Shown: piece by piece, positions 19,597 through 27,500 of the stretch
Layout: every line of letters starts with the position of its first letter
How positions within the stretch are numbered: the stretch's first letter is position 1
NCBI RefSeq assembly: GCF_014268655.2
Contig: NZ_JABWQX020000001.1
Span: forward strand, 3,812,001-3,876,000
Reading direction: 5' to 3'
DNA length: 64,000 nt
DNA from: Pseudomonas marvdashtae
Lineage (GTDB): Bacteria; Pseudomonadota; Gammaproteobacteria; Pseudomonadales; Pseudomonadaceae
Program-made: the position numbers and the translations under genes
The notes under the pieces: generated by a model
What the model was told of the DNA's origin: nothing
Databases searched by the model: none
The model's input: the letters and a program-made list of their open reading frames with translations, nothing else

Positions 19597-21867
19597 TCAG
19601 CGCGCCATGATCTTCCATGCGCGGTGAATCTTGCTGTTGCGGGCAAAATCCGGATCGATGGTCTTGGCGGTGATTTCCTCAACCGCGTAACGCTCACCCA
19701 GGTTGTCCTCGAGCTGGAACTTACGGAAGTTGTTGGAGAAATACAGCACGCCGCCCGGCGCCAGGCGCGCCATGGCGAGGTCAAGCAGCTGGACGTGGTC
19801 GCGCTGCACGTCGAACACGCCTTCCATGCGCTTGGAGTTGGAGAAGGTCGGCGGGTCGATGAAGATCAGGTCGTACTCGTCGCGACTGGCTTCCAGCCAC
19901 GCCATGACATCACCCTGTTCCAGGCGGTTCTTGTCGGAAAAACCATTGAGCGACAGGTTGCGTCGAGCCCAGTCCAGGTAGGTTTTCGACAGGTCGACAC
20001 TGGTGGTGCTCCGGGCACCGCCCTTGGCGGCGTGGACGCTGGCGGTCGCGGTGTAGCAGAACAAGTTCAGGAAGCGCTTGCCGGCCGCCTCTTTCTGGAT
20101 CCGCAGGCGCATCGGCCGATGGTCGAGAAACAGCCCGGTGTCCAGGTAGTCGGTGAGGTTGACCAACAGCTTTACGCCGCCTTCGTTGACCTCGGTGAAT
20201 TTGCCCTGGGCACTCTGGCGCTCGTACTGCTTGGTGCCGCTCTGACGCTCGCGGCGCTTGATGACGACACGGCTCTTGTCGACGTTCAAGGCTTGGGGAA
20301 TGGCCGCCAGGGCATCGAACAATCGGGCCGAGGCCTTTTCCGGATCGATGGACTTCGGCGCGACGTACTCCTGGACGTGCACCCAATCGTGGTACAGGTC
20401 GATCGCCATGGAGTATTCCGGCATATCCGCATCGTAGACCCGGTAGCAGTCGACGCCTTCACGCTTGGCCCACTTGCTCAGCAGCTTGAGATTTTTCTGC
20501 AGGCGATTGGCGAACATCTGCCCGCCTTCGCTCAACCGCGCCAACTCGACCACAGGGGCCGGCGCCGGAGCGGGTTTGATCGGGTTGCCGTTCTTGTTGT
20601 ACTGGCGCTCTTGCGGTACTTCCGGGGTTTGATCGTAGGCGGCCTGCTCACGCTCGGCCTGACGCTGTTCCGGCGTGCGCCGCTCGCCGGTGACGAACTG
20701 GTCCGGCAGGACCTTGATCAGCAGCAGTTTGCACGGCAAGGCGCCGTTCCAGAACGAATACTGCTTGTGGCTGCGAATGCCCATGCGCTTGCCCAGGTCG
20801 GGGGCGCCGGTGAACACCGCCGCCTCCCAGTTCAGACAGGCTTGGCGCAGGCGCTCGCCAAGGTTCTGGTAGAGGTAAAGCAGGCTGGCTTCGTCGCCCA
20901 GGCGCTCGCCGTAGGGTGGGTTGCAGATCACCAGGCCTTTCTGGTTCTGGTCCGGACGCGGCTCGAAGGTGGCGACTTCGCCCTGATAGATCTTGATCCA
21001 CTCGCTCAGGCCTGCACGCTCGACGTTGTTGCGGCCCGGCTGGATCAGCCGTGGGTCGGCTTCGTAGCCGCGAATCCACAGCGGTGGCTTGGCCAGCCCG
21101 GCGGCAGCGCGTTCGGTGGCCTCTTCATGAAGCTTCTTCCACAGCGCCGGCACGTGGCCGAGCCAGGCGGTAAAGCCCCACTGCTGGCGACGCAGGTTCG
21201 GCGCCATGTCGGCGGCGATCATGCCAGCTTCCACCAGGAAGGTGCCGACACCGCACATCGGGTCGGCCAGCGCCCCGCCTTCGGCGGCAATGCGCGGCCA
21301 ACCGGAGCGAATCAGAATCGCGGCGGCGAGGTTTTCCTTCAGCGGCGCGGCACCTTGCTGCAAGCGATAACCACGCTGGTGCAGGCTGTGGCCGGAAAGG
21401 TCGAGGGAGAGGATCGCTTCGCCACGGTCCAGGCGCAGGTGGATGCGCAGGTCCGGGTTGAGCTTGTCGATGGACGGCCGCTCGCCCGATGGCGTACGCA
21501 GCTTGTCGACGATGGCGTCCTTGACCTTCAAGGCGCCGAAATGGGTGTTGTCGATGCCCGAGCCGTGTCCGCTGAACTCTACCGCCAGGGTGCCATCGGC
21601 CAGCATATGATCTTGCCAATCGACGTCCAGCACGCCGTGGTACAGGTCTTCGGCGTCCTTCATCGGGAAGCGCTTGAGGACCAGCAACACGCGGTTGGCC
21701 AGGCGCGACCACAGGCACAGGCGATAGGCCGCTTCCATGTCGGCCATGCCGCGCACGGCCGAGGTGTGCTCGCGCGCCTCTTCAAGGCCAAGCCCGACGG
21801 CTTCCTCGATCAGCAGGCCTTCGAGGCCCTTGGGGCAGGTGAGGAAGAGTTCGAAACGATCGGACAT
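19597..21867 (-). CDS. rlmL: 23S rRNA methyltransferase RlmKL (m2G2445 / m7G2069)
   Basis: Bifunctional enzyme methylating two guanines of 23S rRNA. It is 756 aa, somewhat longer than the E. coli protein. An N-terminal THUMP region is followed by the RlmL methyltransferase, with GGALADPMCGVGTFLVEA near 190 and the NPPYGERL catalytic loop near 316. A Pro/Gln-rich linker near 400-450 (TPEQRQAEREQAAYDQTPEV) leads to the RlmK methyltransferase, with NLFCYTATASVHAAKGGA and DPPTFSNSKRM near 670. Divergent from rmf, another ribosome gene, across 530 bp. Confidence 0.94.
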   Translation of the reverse strand: MSDRFELFLTCPKGLEGLLIEEAVGLGLEEAREHTSAVRGMADMEAAYRLCLWSRLANRVLLVLKRFPMKDAEDLYHGVLDVDWQDHMLADGTLAVEFSGHGSGIDNTHFGALKVKDAIVDKLRTPSGERPSIDKLNPDLRIHLRLDRGEAILSLDLSGHSLHQRGYRLQQGAAPLKENLAAAILIRSGWPRIAAEGGALADPMCGVGTFLVEAGMIAADMAPNLRRQQWGFTAWLGHVPALWKKLHEEATERAAAGLAKPPLWIRGYEADPRLIQPGRNNVERAGLSEWIKIYQGEVATFEPRPDQNQKGLVICNPPYGERLGDEASLLYLYQNLGERLRQACLNWEAAVFTGAPDLGKRMGIRSHKQYSFWNGALPCKLLLIKVLPDQFVTGERRTPEQRQAEREQAAYDQTPEVPQERQYNKNGNPIKPAPAPAPVVELARLSEGGQMFANRLQKNLKLLSKWAKREGVDCYRVYDADMPEYSMAIDLYHDWVHVQEYVAPKSIDPEKASARLFDALAAIPQALNVDKSRVVIKRRERQSGTKQYERQSAQGKFTEVNEGGVKLLVNLTDYLDTGLFLDHRPMRLRIQKEAAGKRFLNLFCYTATASVHAAKGGARSTTSVDLSKTYLDWARRNLSLNGFSDKNRLEQGDVMAWLEASRDEYDLIFIDPPTFSNSKRMEGVFDVQRDHVQLLDLAMARLAPGGVLYFSNNFRKFQLEDNLGERYAVEEITAKTIDPDFARNSKIHRAWKIMAR

Positions 21868-22399
21868 GGGGATTTCCAGAGCCTTTGGCTAAGTGGACCG
21901 GGCAACGCATTGCCGGGCCGGGTTCAATCAGGTGCTTTTCTCAAGAGCACCCGCGTGGCACGAACGTGTGCCGTTCCGCCCCCGCCGCTCAGGTTTAAAA
22001 AGCTTAGATGCGAAGGCAGATAAAAAATTCTGTGCAACAAATTGTGAAAACGCGTCCCTTTCGTCGAATAGTACCTGAGTGCAACAGGGGGACATTCTCA
22101 TTCGAACGCGGGGACCGCCCTTCGGCGCAGGGCTGATCATACAGGGGTCTTGCGCAAAAGCGGGTGCTGAACATCATGTTACTTATCGCACTAGCATCTT
22201 TATTGTTACGTGCTTATGACAAAACGATCATTCCATCCGTGTGACGCTTTGGTTAGAACTCACCACAGGTTGGCGTCGCAACGGCGCCGACACCTTGGCT
22301 CGTCACGCCGGCAACGAGCCACCAACGGCAGAATGATTCTGCCCCGACCTCGATTGAGGTCGACGCTAAGCAACAGTCAACAAGTGAGGGCAACACCCT
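21868..22399. other. Divergent rlmL-rmf intergenic region, no gene recognised
   Basis: 532 bases with lower GC between 22000 and 22230. It must hold the promoters of rlmL and rmf. I see short AT-rich stretches but no convincing -35/-10 pair, conserved small RNA or coding frame. Confidence 0.5.
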
Positions 22400-22615
22400 A
22401 TGAGAAGACTTAAGCGTGATCCGTTGGAAAGAGCATTTTTACGCGGTTACCAATATGGCGTTGGTGGTAAATCCCGTGAGCTTTGCCCCTTTACTCTACC
22501 GTCAGTACGTCAAGCCTGGATCAATGGCTGGCGAGAAGGACGCGGCGACAACTGGGACGGTATGACCGGCACTGCGGGTATCCACAGACTCAACGAACTT
22601 CACGCCGTCGGCTGA
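22400..22615 (+). CDS. rmf: Ribosome modulation factor
   Basis: Small basic stationary-phase protein (71 aa) that pairs 70S ribosomes into inactive 100S dimers. The sequence is clearly RMF: MRRLKRDPLERAFLRGYQ, then SRELCPF, and RQAWINGWREGRGDNWDG. GAGGG lies upstream of the ATG. A strong terminator follows at 22704-22730, so it is a monocistronic transcript. Confidence 0.96.
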   Translation: MRRLKRDPLERAFLRGYQYGVGGKSRELCPFTLPSVRQAWINGWREGRGDNWDGMTGTAGIHRLNELHAVG

Positions 22616-22703
22616 CACAGGGCTCAATACTCAAGAACTCGACAATTTGAAACCCATATCGATTTAACCACGCACGTCCCATCCGGGCGGCGGGCTACGG
22701 CCC

Positions 22704-22730
22704 AAGGGGCTCCTTCGAGGAGCCCTTTTT
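22704..22730 (+). terminator. Rho-independent terminator of rmf
   Basis: GGGCTCCT and AGGAGCCC around a TCG loop, followed by five T. About 90 bases after the rmf stop. Confidence 0.9.
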
Positions 22731-22770
22731 AATGCCTTGGGGTTGGTGAACTCGGGCTGTAAACACTGAT

Positions 22771-22931
22771 GTGGCGAGGGGATTTAGCGAAACGTCGCAC
22801 CGCCCCGCTGGGCTGCGAAGCAGCCCCAAGACGGCTCTACCCAATAAACCTGACACACCGAGACGCTGGTAATAAGGGCCGCTTCGCGCCCCAGCGGGGC
22901 GGTGCGACGTTTCGCTAAATCCCCTCGCCAC
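22771..22931. repeat. REPIN with 42-base perfect inverted arms
   Basis: The arm starting GTGGCGAGGGGATTTAGCG at 22771-22812 recurs as an exact reverse complement at 22890-22931. The 77-base centre holds a further small palindrome (GGGCTGCGAAGCAGCCC overlapping the arm end). It lies between rmf and the convergent end of pyrD. The arm sequence differs from the REP type at 52913. Confidence 0.88.
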
Positions 22932-22956
22932 AAATGGCCCTCACCAACCTAAGGAA

Positions 22957-23976
22957 TCACCTCAACGCCGCAATCGCATCCACCGATTCACGAATCAACG
23001 CCGGCCCTTTGTAGATAAAGCCCGAATAGATCTGCACCAGCCTCGCTCCGGCGGTGATCTTCTCGGCGGCATGCTTGCCTTCGGTAATCCCCCCCGCCGC
23101 GATGATTGGCAAGCGCCCCGCCAATTCAGCCGCCAGCACCTTCACGGTGTGGGTGCTCTTGTCACGCACGGGCGCGCCAGATAAGCCGCCCGCCTCGTCA
23201 CCGTGGTCCAGCCCTTCGACGCCTTCGCGTCCCAGGGTCGTGTTGGTGGCGATCACCGCGTCCATGCCCGTCTCGATCAGGGCCTGGGCCACCTGGGTGG
23301 TCTCCTCGTCGGTCATGTCCGGGGCGATCTTGATCGCCAGTGGCACATGCCGGCCGTGGGTCAAGGCCAGTTCCGCACGACGCCGGGCCAAGTCGGCCAG
23401 CAGCTGCTTGAGGGAATCACCGAATTGCAGGCTGCGCAGCCCCGGTGTGTTGGGCGAACTGACGTTGACGGTCACGTAGCTGGCGTGGGCGTAGACCTTG
23501 TCCAGGCAGATCAGGTAGTCGTCGACGGCGCGCTCCACCGGCGTGTCGAAGTTCTTGCCGATGTTGATGCCCAGCACGCCGTTGTATTTGGCCGCGGCCA
23601 CACGGGCCAGCAGATGATCGACGCCCAGGTTGTTGAAGCCCATGCGGTTGATGATCGCCTCGGCTTGCGGCAGACGGAAGATCCGTGGCTTGGGGTTGCC
23701 CGGCTGTGGTCGCGGCGTGACGGTGCCGATTTCCACAAAACCGAACCCCAACTGGGCGAAGCCGTCGATGGCCGCGCCGTTCTTGTCCAGGCCCGCCGCC
23801 AATCCGACCGGGTTGGGGAATTCCAGGCCCATGACCGTCACCGGCAATTTTGCCGGGGCTTTGCACAGCAGCCCATTGAGGCCCAGGCGTCCGCCCGCGC
23901 CGATCAAGTCCAGGGACAGGTCGTGGGAAGTTTCCGGGGAGAGTTTGAACAGCAGTTCACGGGCCAGGGTGTACAT
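22957..23976 (-). CDS. pyrD: Dihydroorotate dehydrogenase (quinone), class 2
   Basis: Membrane-associated flavoenzyme of pyrimidine synthesis, oxidising dihydroorotate to orotate with quinone. It is 339 aa from ATG 23976 ([19 protein letters not shown]), whose N-terminal helices are the quinone/membrane contact of class 2 enzymes. An upstream in-frame extension was rejected because this start matches the family. FMN-site motifs include [13 protein letters not shown] and [14 protein letters not shown], which contains the catalytic serine. Confidence 0.95.
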   Translation of the reverse strand: MYTLARELLFKLSPETSHDLSLDLIGAGGRLGLNGLLCKAPAKLPVTVMGLEFPNPVGLAAGLDKNGAAIDGFAQLGFGFVEIGTVTPRPQPGNPKPRIFRLPQAEAIINRMGFNNLGVDHLLARVAAAKYNGVLGINIGKNFDTPVERAVDDYLICLDKVYAHASYVTVNVSSPNTPGLRSLQFGDSLKQLLADLARRRAELALTHGRHVPLAIKIAPDMTDEETTQVAQALIETGMDAVIATNTTLGREGVEGLDHGDEAGGLSGAPVRDKSTHTVKVLAAELAGRLPIIAAGGITEGKHAAEKITAGARLVQIYSGFIYKGPALIRESVDAIAALR

Positions 23977-24065
23977 GGGCGGCTTTGACTCGGGCGACGA
24001 AATGAGGCGGCGATTATAGCCGGGCAACGGCGGCGCAAGCGAGGCGTGCGCACAATCCGACGGCA

Positions 24066-24083
24066 CTGGCATATGCCTTGCAC
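24066..24083 (+). promoter_or_regulatory. Sigma-54 promoter of nasS-nasT
   Basis: TGGCATATGCCTTGCAC matches TGGCAC-N5-TTGCA, with GG (24068) and GC (24080) exactly 10 bases apart. The predicted start is near 24092, leaving a leader of about 120 bases to nasS. Implies nitrogen control through NtrC. Confidence 0.75.
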
Positions 24084-24210
24084 CCTTTTGGTCATCAGCG
24101 CCCCATGCCAACGACGGAATGAGTGTCGCACTGTTTCAAAGGACAGCAGCGTCGTCGTTCGGCCTTCTTGGCCAGGACACGGCGCTTTTTTGATGTGGAA
24201 GGTGATACCG

Positions 24211-25422
24211 ATGAATGAAATTCCAGCCACGCCCCTGGCTTGGGTCAACGGCAGCGATGCCCCGGAAAAGAGCGCGGTCAATCTCGGGTTCATGGCCTTG
24301 AGCGACTGTGCCCCGCTGGTCGTCGCCGCGACCCAGGGTTTCGCCCAGCCCTACGGCCTGACCCTGAACCTCAAGCGCCAGGCGTCCTGGGCCAACCTGC
24401 GGGACAAGCTGGTCAGTGGCGAAATCGATGCCGCCCACAGCCTTTACGGCCTGATCTACGCCGTGCACCTGGGCATCGGCGGCGTCGCACCAACGGACAT
24501 GGCCGTGCTGATGGGACTCAACCAGAATGGCCAGAGCATCAACCTCTCCCATGGCCTCCAGGCCCAAGGCGTGACCAGTCCTGAGGCACTGGAACAGCAC
24601 GTGCACCAAACTCGCCCGAAACTGACCTTCGCCCAGACCTTTCCCACCGGCACCCATGCCATGTGGCTCTACTATTGGCTCGCCGCCCAGGGCATTCATC
24701 CACTGTCGGATGTCGACAGCGTGGTCGTACCGCCTCCGCAGATGATCGCGCACCTGCAAGCCGGGCGTATCGACGGATTTTGTGTCGGCGAGCCCTGGTG
24801 CGCCAGCGCGGTGAAGCAGAACCTCGGGTTTACCCTGGCGACCACCCAGACCATCTGGCCCGACCATCCGGAAAAAGTCCTCGGCTGCACCCGTGCGTTC
24901 GTCGAGCAATACCCCAATACCGCCCGGGCGCTGGTGATGGCGATCCTCGAAGCCAGCCGTTTCATCGAACAAAGCACTGAAAACCGCCGCAGCACCGCGC
25001 AATTGTTGAGCGCCCCCGAATACCTCGACGCGCCACTGGACTGCATCGAGCCGCGCCTGCTGGGCATCTACGCCGACGGCCTGGGCAATAGTTGGCAAGA
25101 TCCTCACGCCATGCGTTTTCATGGCGGCGGCGAGGTCAACCTGCCGTACCTGTCCGATGGCATGTGGTTCATTACCCAGTTCCGCCGCTGGGGCCTGTTG
25201 CGCGAAGACCCGGACTACCTGGCCGTGGCCCGGCAAGTCCAGCAGCTCGGGTTGTATCGGGAGGCCGCCGAGGCGCTGGGCGTTTCATCGCCGCGCCAGG
25301 ACATGCGCAGCAGTCAACTGATCGACGGCACCACCTGGGACGGTTCCGACCCGGCCGGGTATGCCCGCGGCTTCAAACTGCACGCCCTGAGCGATGCGGC
25401 TCCCCTTCTCGCCAGCCGCTGA
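24211..25422 (+). CDS. nasS: Nitrate sensor NasS (NrtA/CmpA-like, cytoplasmic)
   Basis: Senses nitrate or nitrite and holds NasT inactive when none is present. It is 403 aa with the fold of the nitrate-binding proteins NrtA/CmpA (LGFMALSDCAPLVVAATQGFA, then SGEIDAAHSLYGLIYAVHLG), but it begins MNEIPATPLAWVNGSD with no signal peptide. This separates the sensor from periplasmic transport proteins. The ATG at 24211 follows GGAAGGTGA. The gene ends 14 bases before nasT. Confidence 0.9.
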   Translation: MNEIPATPLAWVNGSDAPEKSAVNLGFMALSDCAPLVVAATQGFAQPYGLTLNLKRQASWANLRDKLVSGEIDAAHSLYGLIYAVHLGIGGVAPTDMAVLMGLNQNGQSINLSHGLQAQGVTSPEALEQHVHQTRPKLTFAQTFPTGTHAMWLYYWLAAQGIHPLSDVDSVVVPPPQMIAHLQAGRIDGFCVGEPWCASAVKQNLGFTLATTQTIWPDHPEKVLGCTRAFVEQYPNTARALVMAILEASRFIEQSTENRRSTAQLLSAPEYLDAPLDCIEPRLLGIYADGLGNSWQDPHAMRFHGGGEVNLPYLSDGMWFITQFRRWGLLREDPDYLAVARQVQQLGLYREAAEALGVSSPRQDMRSSQLIDGTTWDGSDPAGYARGFKLHALSDAAPLLASR

Positions 25423-25436
25423 CAGGAGCCACGACC

Positions 25437-26012
25437 ATGCTGCGTATCCTGCTGATCAACGACACTGCGAAAAAAGTCGGCCGCCTAAAGGCTGCCTTGA
25501 TTGAAGCCGGGTTCGAAGTGATCGACGAATCCGGATTGACCATCGACCTGCCCGCGCGCGTCGAAACAGTGCGTCCGGACGTCATCCTGATCGATACCGA
25601 GTCACCCGGCCGCGATGTGATGGAACAAGTGGTGCTGGTCAGTCGCGACCAGCCACGACCGATCGTCATGTTTACCGACGAGCACGACCCGGATGTGATG
25701 CGTCAGGCGATCAAGTCGGGTGTTAGCGCCTACATTGTCGAAGGCATCCATGCCGCGCGGCTGCAACCGATCCTCGACGTCGCCATGGCCCGCTTCGAAA
25801 GCGACCAGGCCCTGCGCGCCCAGCTCCTGGCCCGGGACCAGCAACTGGCCGAACGCAAACGCATCGAACTGGCCAAGGGCATGCTGATGAAGATGAAGGA
25901 CTGCAACGAGGAACAGGCCTACACCCTGATGCGCCGCCAAGCCATGAGCCGCCAGCAGAAGCTGATCCAGGTGGCGGAGCAGATCATCGCAATGAATGAG
26001 TTGCTGGGCTGA
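25437..26012 (+). CDS. nasT: ANTAR-domain antiterminator NasT
   Basis: RNA-binding regulator that lets polymerase pass the leader terminators of nitrate genes once NasS releases it. It is 191 aa. A receiver-like domain (about 1-120, with the Asp of VILIDTESPG) is followed by a C-terminal ANTAR three-helix domain (about 130-188, RIELAKGMLMKMKDCNEEQA). The start MLRILLINDT at 25437 follows CAGGAG; the longer frame upstream is an artefact. Matching RNA targets are present at 26100-26186 and 29330-29419. Confidence 0.93.
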   Translation: MLRILLINDTAKKVGRLKAALIEAGFEVIDESGLTIDLPARVETVRPDVILIDTESPGRDVMEQVVLVSRDQPRPIVMFTDEHDPDVMRQAIKSGVSAYIVEGIHAARLQPILDVAMARFESDQALRAQLLARDQQLAERKRIELAKGMLMKMKDCNEEQAYTLMRRQAMSRQQKLIQVAEQIIAMNELLG

Positions 26013-26028
26013 AAGCCCCCTTCCATGG

Positions 26029-26061
26029 ATGATCGTCCCCACGCTCCGTGGCAACGATCAT
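26029..26061. repeat. Degenerate REP-like palindrome in front of the nasA promoter
   Basis: ATGATCGT and ACGATCAT enclose CCCCACGCTCCGTGG. It resembles the GATCGTTCCCACGCTC repeat family of 12486 and 14822 with its centre shortened. It lies between the nasT stop and the sigma-54 promoter and may end the nasST transcript. Confidence 0.5.
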
Positions 26062-26068
26062 GACTAGG

Positions 26069-26086
26069 TTGGCACAGATCTCGCTT
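26069..26086 (+). promoter_or_regulatory. Sigma-54 promoter of nasA
   Basis: TTGGCACAGATCTCGCTT, with GG at 26071 and GC at 26083, 10 bases apart. The predicted start near 26095 lies just ahead of the first leader hairpin. Confidence 0.78.
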
Positions 26087-26099
26087 AAGCAACTCCACA

Positions 26100-26186
26100 G
26101 GTAACCAACGGCGGTTGCCCCACCTACGACAAAGACGTCGCACATCCTCTTCGCCTCCGGGTGCTCAGGGTTGCGGCGTTTTTTTG
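26100..26186 (+). promoter_or_regulatory. NasT (ANTAR) antitermination leader of nasA
   Basis: Hairpin P1: GGTAACC/GGTTGCC, loop AACGGC (26107-26112). Hairpin P2: CGAC/GTCG, loop AAAGAC (26131-26136). Both loops are six bases with A first and G fourth, the ANTAR recognition pattern. The 3' arm of P2 is shared with the 5' arm of a terminator, CGTCGCA (26136-26142) with TGCGGCG (26172-26178), followed by seven T. P2 and the terminator are mutually exclusive, so NasT binding would allow read-through. Confidence 0.85.
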
Positions 26187-26279
26187 TTTTGGTCCTCCGG
26201 GACCGGTGGTGCGACCACAGGCGGCGCACTGCTCAAAGCACTGACTCATTTCTCGAGACTTTTACAGCTGAGGTGCGCG

Positions 26280-27491
26280 ATGAATTCAAGCTTCTGGAAA
26301 TCCGGCCACACCCCGACATTGTTCGCGGCCTTCCTCTATTTCGACCTGAGCTTCATGGTCTGGTACCTGCTCGGTCCACTGGCGGTACAGATCTCCGCCG
26401 ACCTGCACTTGACCACCCAACAGCGCGGCCTGATGGTGGCGACACCGATCCTGGCCGGCGCCGTGCTGCGACTGTTCATGGGCCTGCTGGCCGACCGGAT
26501 TTCACCCAAGACCGCCGGCATGGTCGGCCAGGTGATTGTGATCGGTGCGCTGTTCTGCGCCTGGAAACTGGGCATCCACAGCTACGAACAAGCACTGCTG
26601 CTGGGCCTGTTCCTGGGTGTCGCCGGCGCTTCGTTCGCCGTCGCCCTGCCGTTGGCGTCCCAGTGGTATCCGCCGCAGCATCAGGGCAAGGCCATGGGCA
26701 TCGCCGGTGCGGGTAACTCAGGCACCGTGCTCGCCGCGTTGATCGCACCGGTCATGGCCGTGGCCTTCGGCTGGACCAACGTGTTCGGCTTCGCGGTGAT
26801 CCCACTGGTGATCACCCTGGTGCTCTTTGCCTGGCTGGCCAAGAACGCTCCGGAGCGGCCGAAAGCCAAATCCATGGCCGACTACCTCAAGGCCTTGGGC
26901 GACCGTGACAGCTGGTGGTTCATGTTCTTCTACAGTGTGACCTTTGGCGGGTTCATCGGCCTGGCCAGCGCCCTGCCCGGCTACTTCAACGACCAATATG
27001 GCCTGAGCCCGGTCACCGCCGGCTACTACACCGCGGCCTGCGTGTTCGGTGGCAGCCTGATGCGTCCATTGGGCGGCGCGCTGGCGGACCGTTTCGGCGG
27101 CATCCGCACCTTGCTGGGCATGTACACCGTGGCGGCTGTCTGCATCGCCGCGGTCGGCTTCAACCTGCCGAGCTCCTATGCGGCGCTGGCCCTGTTCGTC
27201 TGCACCATGCTCGGCTTGGGTGCGGGCAACGGCGCAGTGTTCCAACTGGTGCCACAACGCTTCCGCCGCGAGATCGGCGTGATGACCGGCTTGATCGGCA
27301 TGGCCGGCGGCATCGGCGGCTTCGCCCTCGCGGCGGGCATGGGCGCGATCAAGCAGAGCACCGGCAGCTATCAACTGGCGCTGTGGTTGTTCGCCAGCCT
27401 CGGTGTGCTGGCCTGGTTCGGCCTGTATGGCGTGAAACGTCGCTGGAGAACCACCTGGGGTTCGGCAGCGGTCACCGCGGCTCGGGTATAA
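26280..27491 (+). CDS. nasA: Nitrate/nitrite transporter NasA (NNP family, MFS)
   Basis: Inner-membrane nitrate importer of 403 aa with about 12 membrane segments. Nitrate-porter features are seen: FLYFDLSFMVWYLLGPLAVQ in the first helix, GIAGAGNSGTV, and a second signature GLGAGNGAVFQLVPQRF, both glycine-rich nitrate-signature motifs. The start MNSSFWKSGHTP at 26280 follows the terminator by about 95 bases. Expression should need sigma-54 and NasT. The kinase/phosphatase gene starts 9 bases after the stop. Confidence 0.92.
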   Translation: MNSSFWKSGHTPTLFAAFLYFDLSFMVWYLLGPLAVQISADLHLTTQQRGLMVATPILAGAVLRLFMGLLADRISPKTAGMVGQVIVIGALFCAWKLGIHSYEQALLLGLFLGVAGASFAVALPLASQWYPPQHQGKAMGIAGAGNSGTVLAALIAPVMAVAFGWTNVFGFAVIPLVITLVLFAWLAKNAPERPKAKSMADYLKALGDRDSWWFMFFYSVTFGGFIGLASALPGYFNDQYGLSPVTAGYYTAACVFGGSLMRPLGGALADRFGGIRTLLGMYTVAAVCIAAVGFNLPSSYAALALFVCTMLGLGAGNGAVFQLVPQRFRREIGVMTGLIGMAGGIGGFALAAGMGAIKQSTGSYQLALWLFASLGVLAWFGLYGVKRRWRTTWGSAAVTAARV

Positions 27492-27500
27492 CCGGTCACC

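Noticed and set aside
19558-22023. Plus-strand open frame of about 820 codons opposite rlmL
   Set aside because: Antisense artefact of a high-GC gene; rlmL on the other strand has intact methyltransferase motifs.
23977-24111. N-terminal extension of PyrD
   Set aside because: The frame is open but the start at 23976 gives the family length and N terminus, and the extension would cross the nasS promoter region.
26068-26095. GTTGGC/GCAAC hairpin considered as the first NasT hairpin of the nasA leader
   Set aside because: It needs a bulge, has no six-base loop, and overlaps the sigma-54 promoter, so it would lie upstream of the transcript start.
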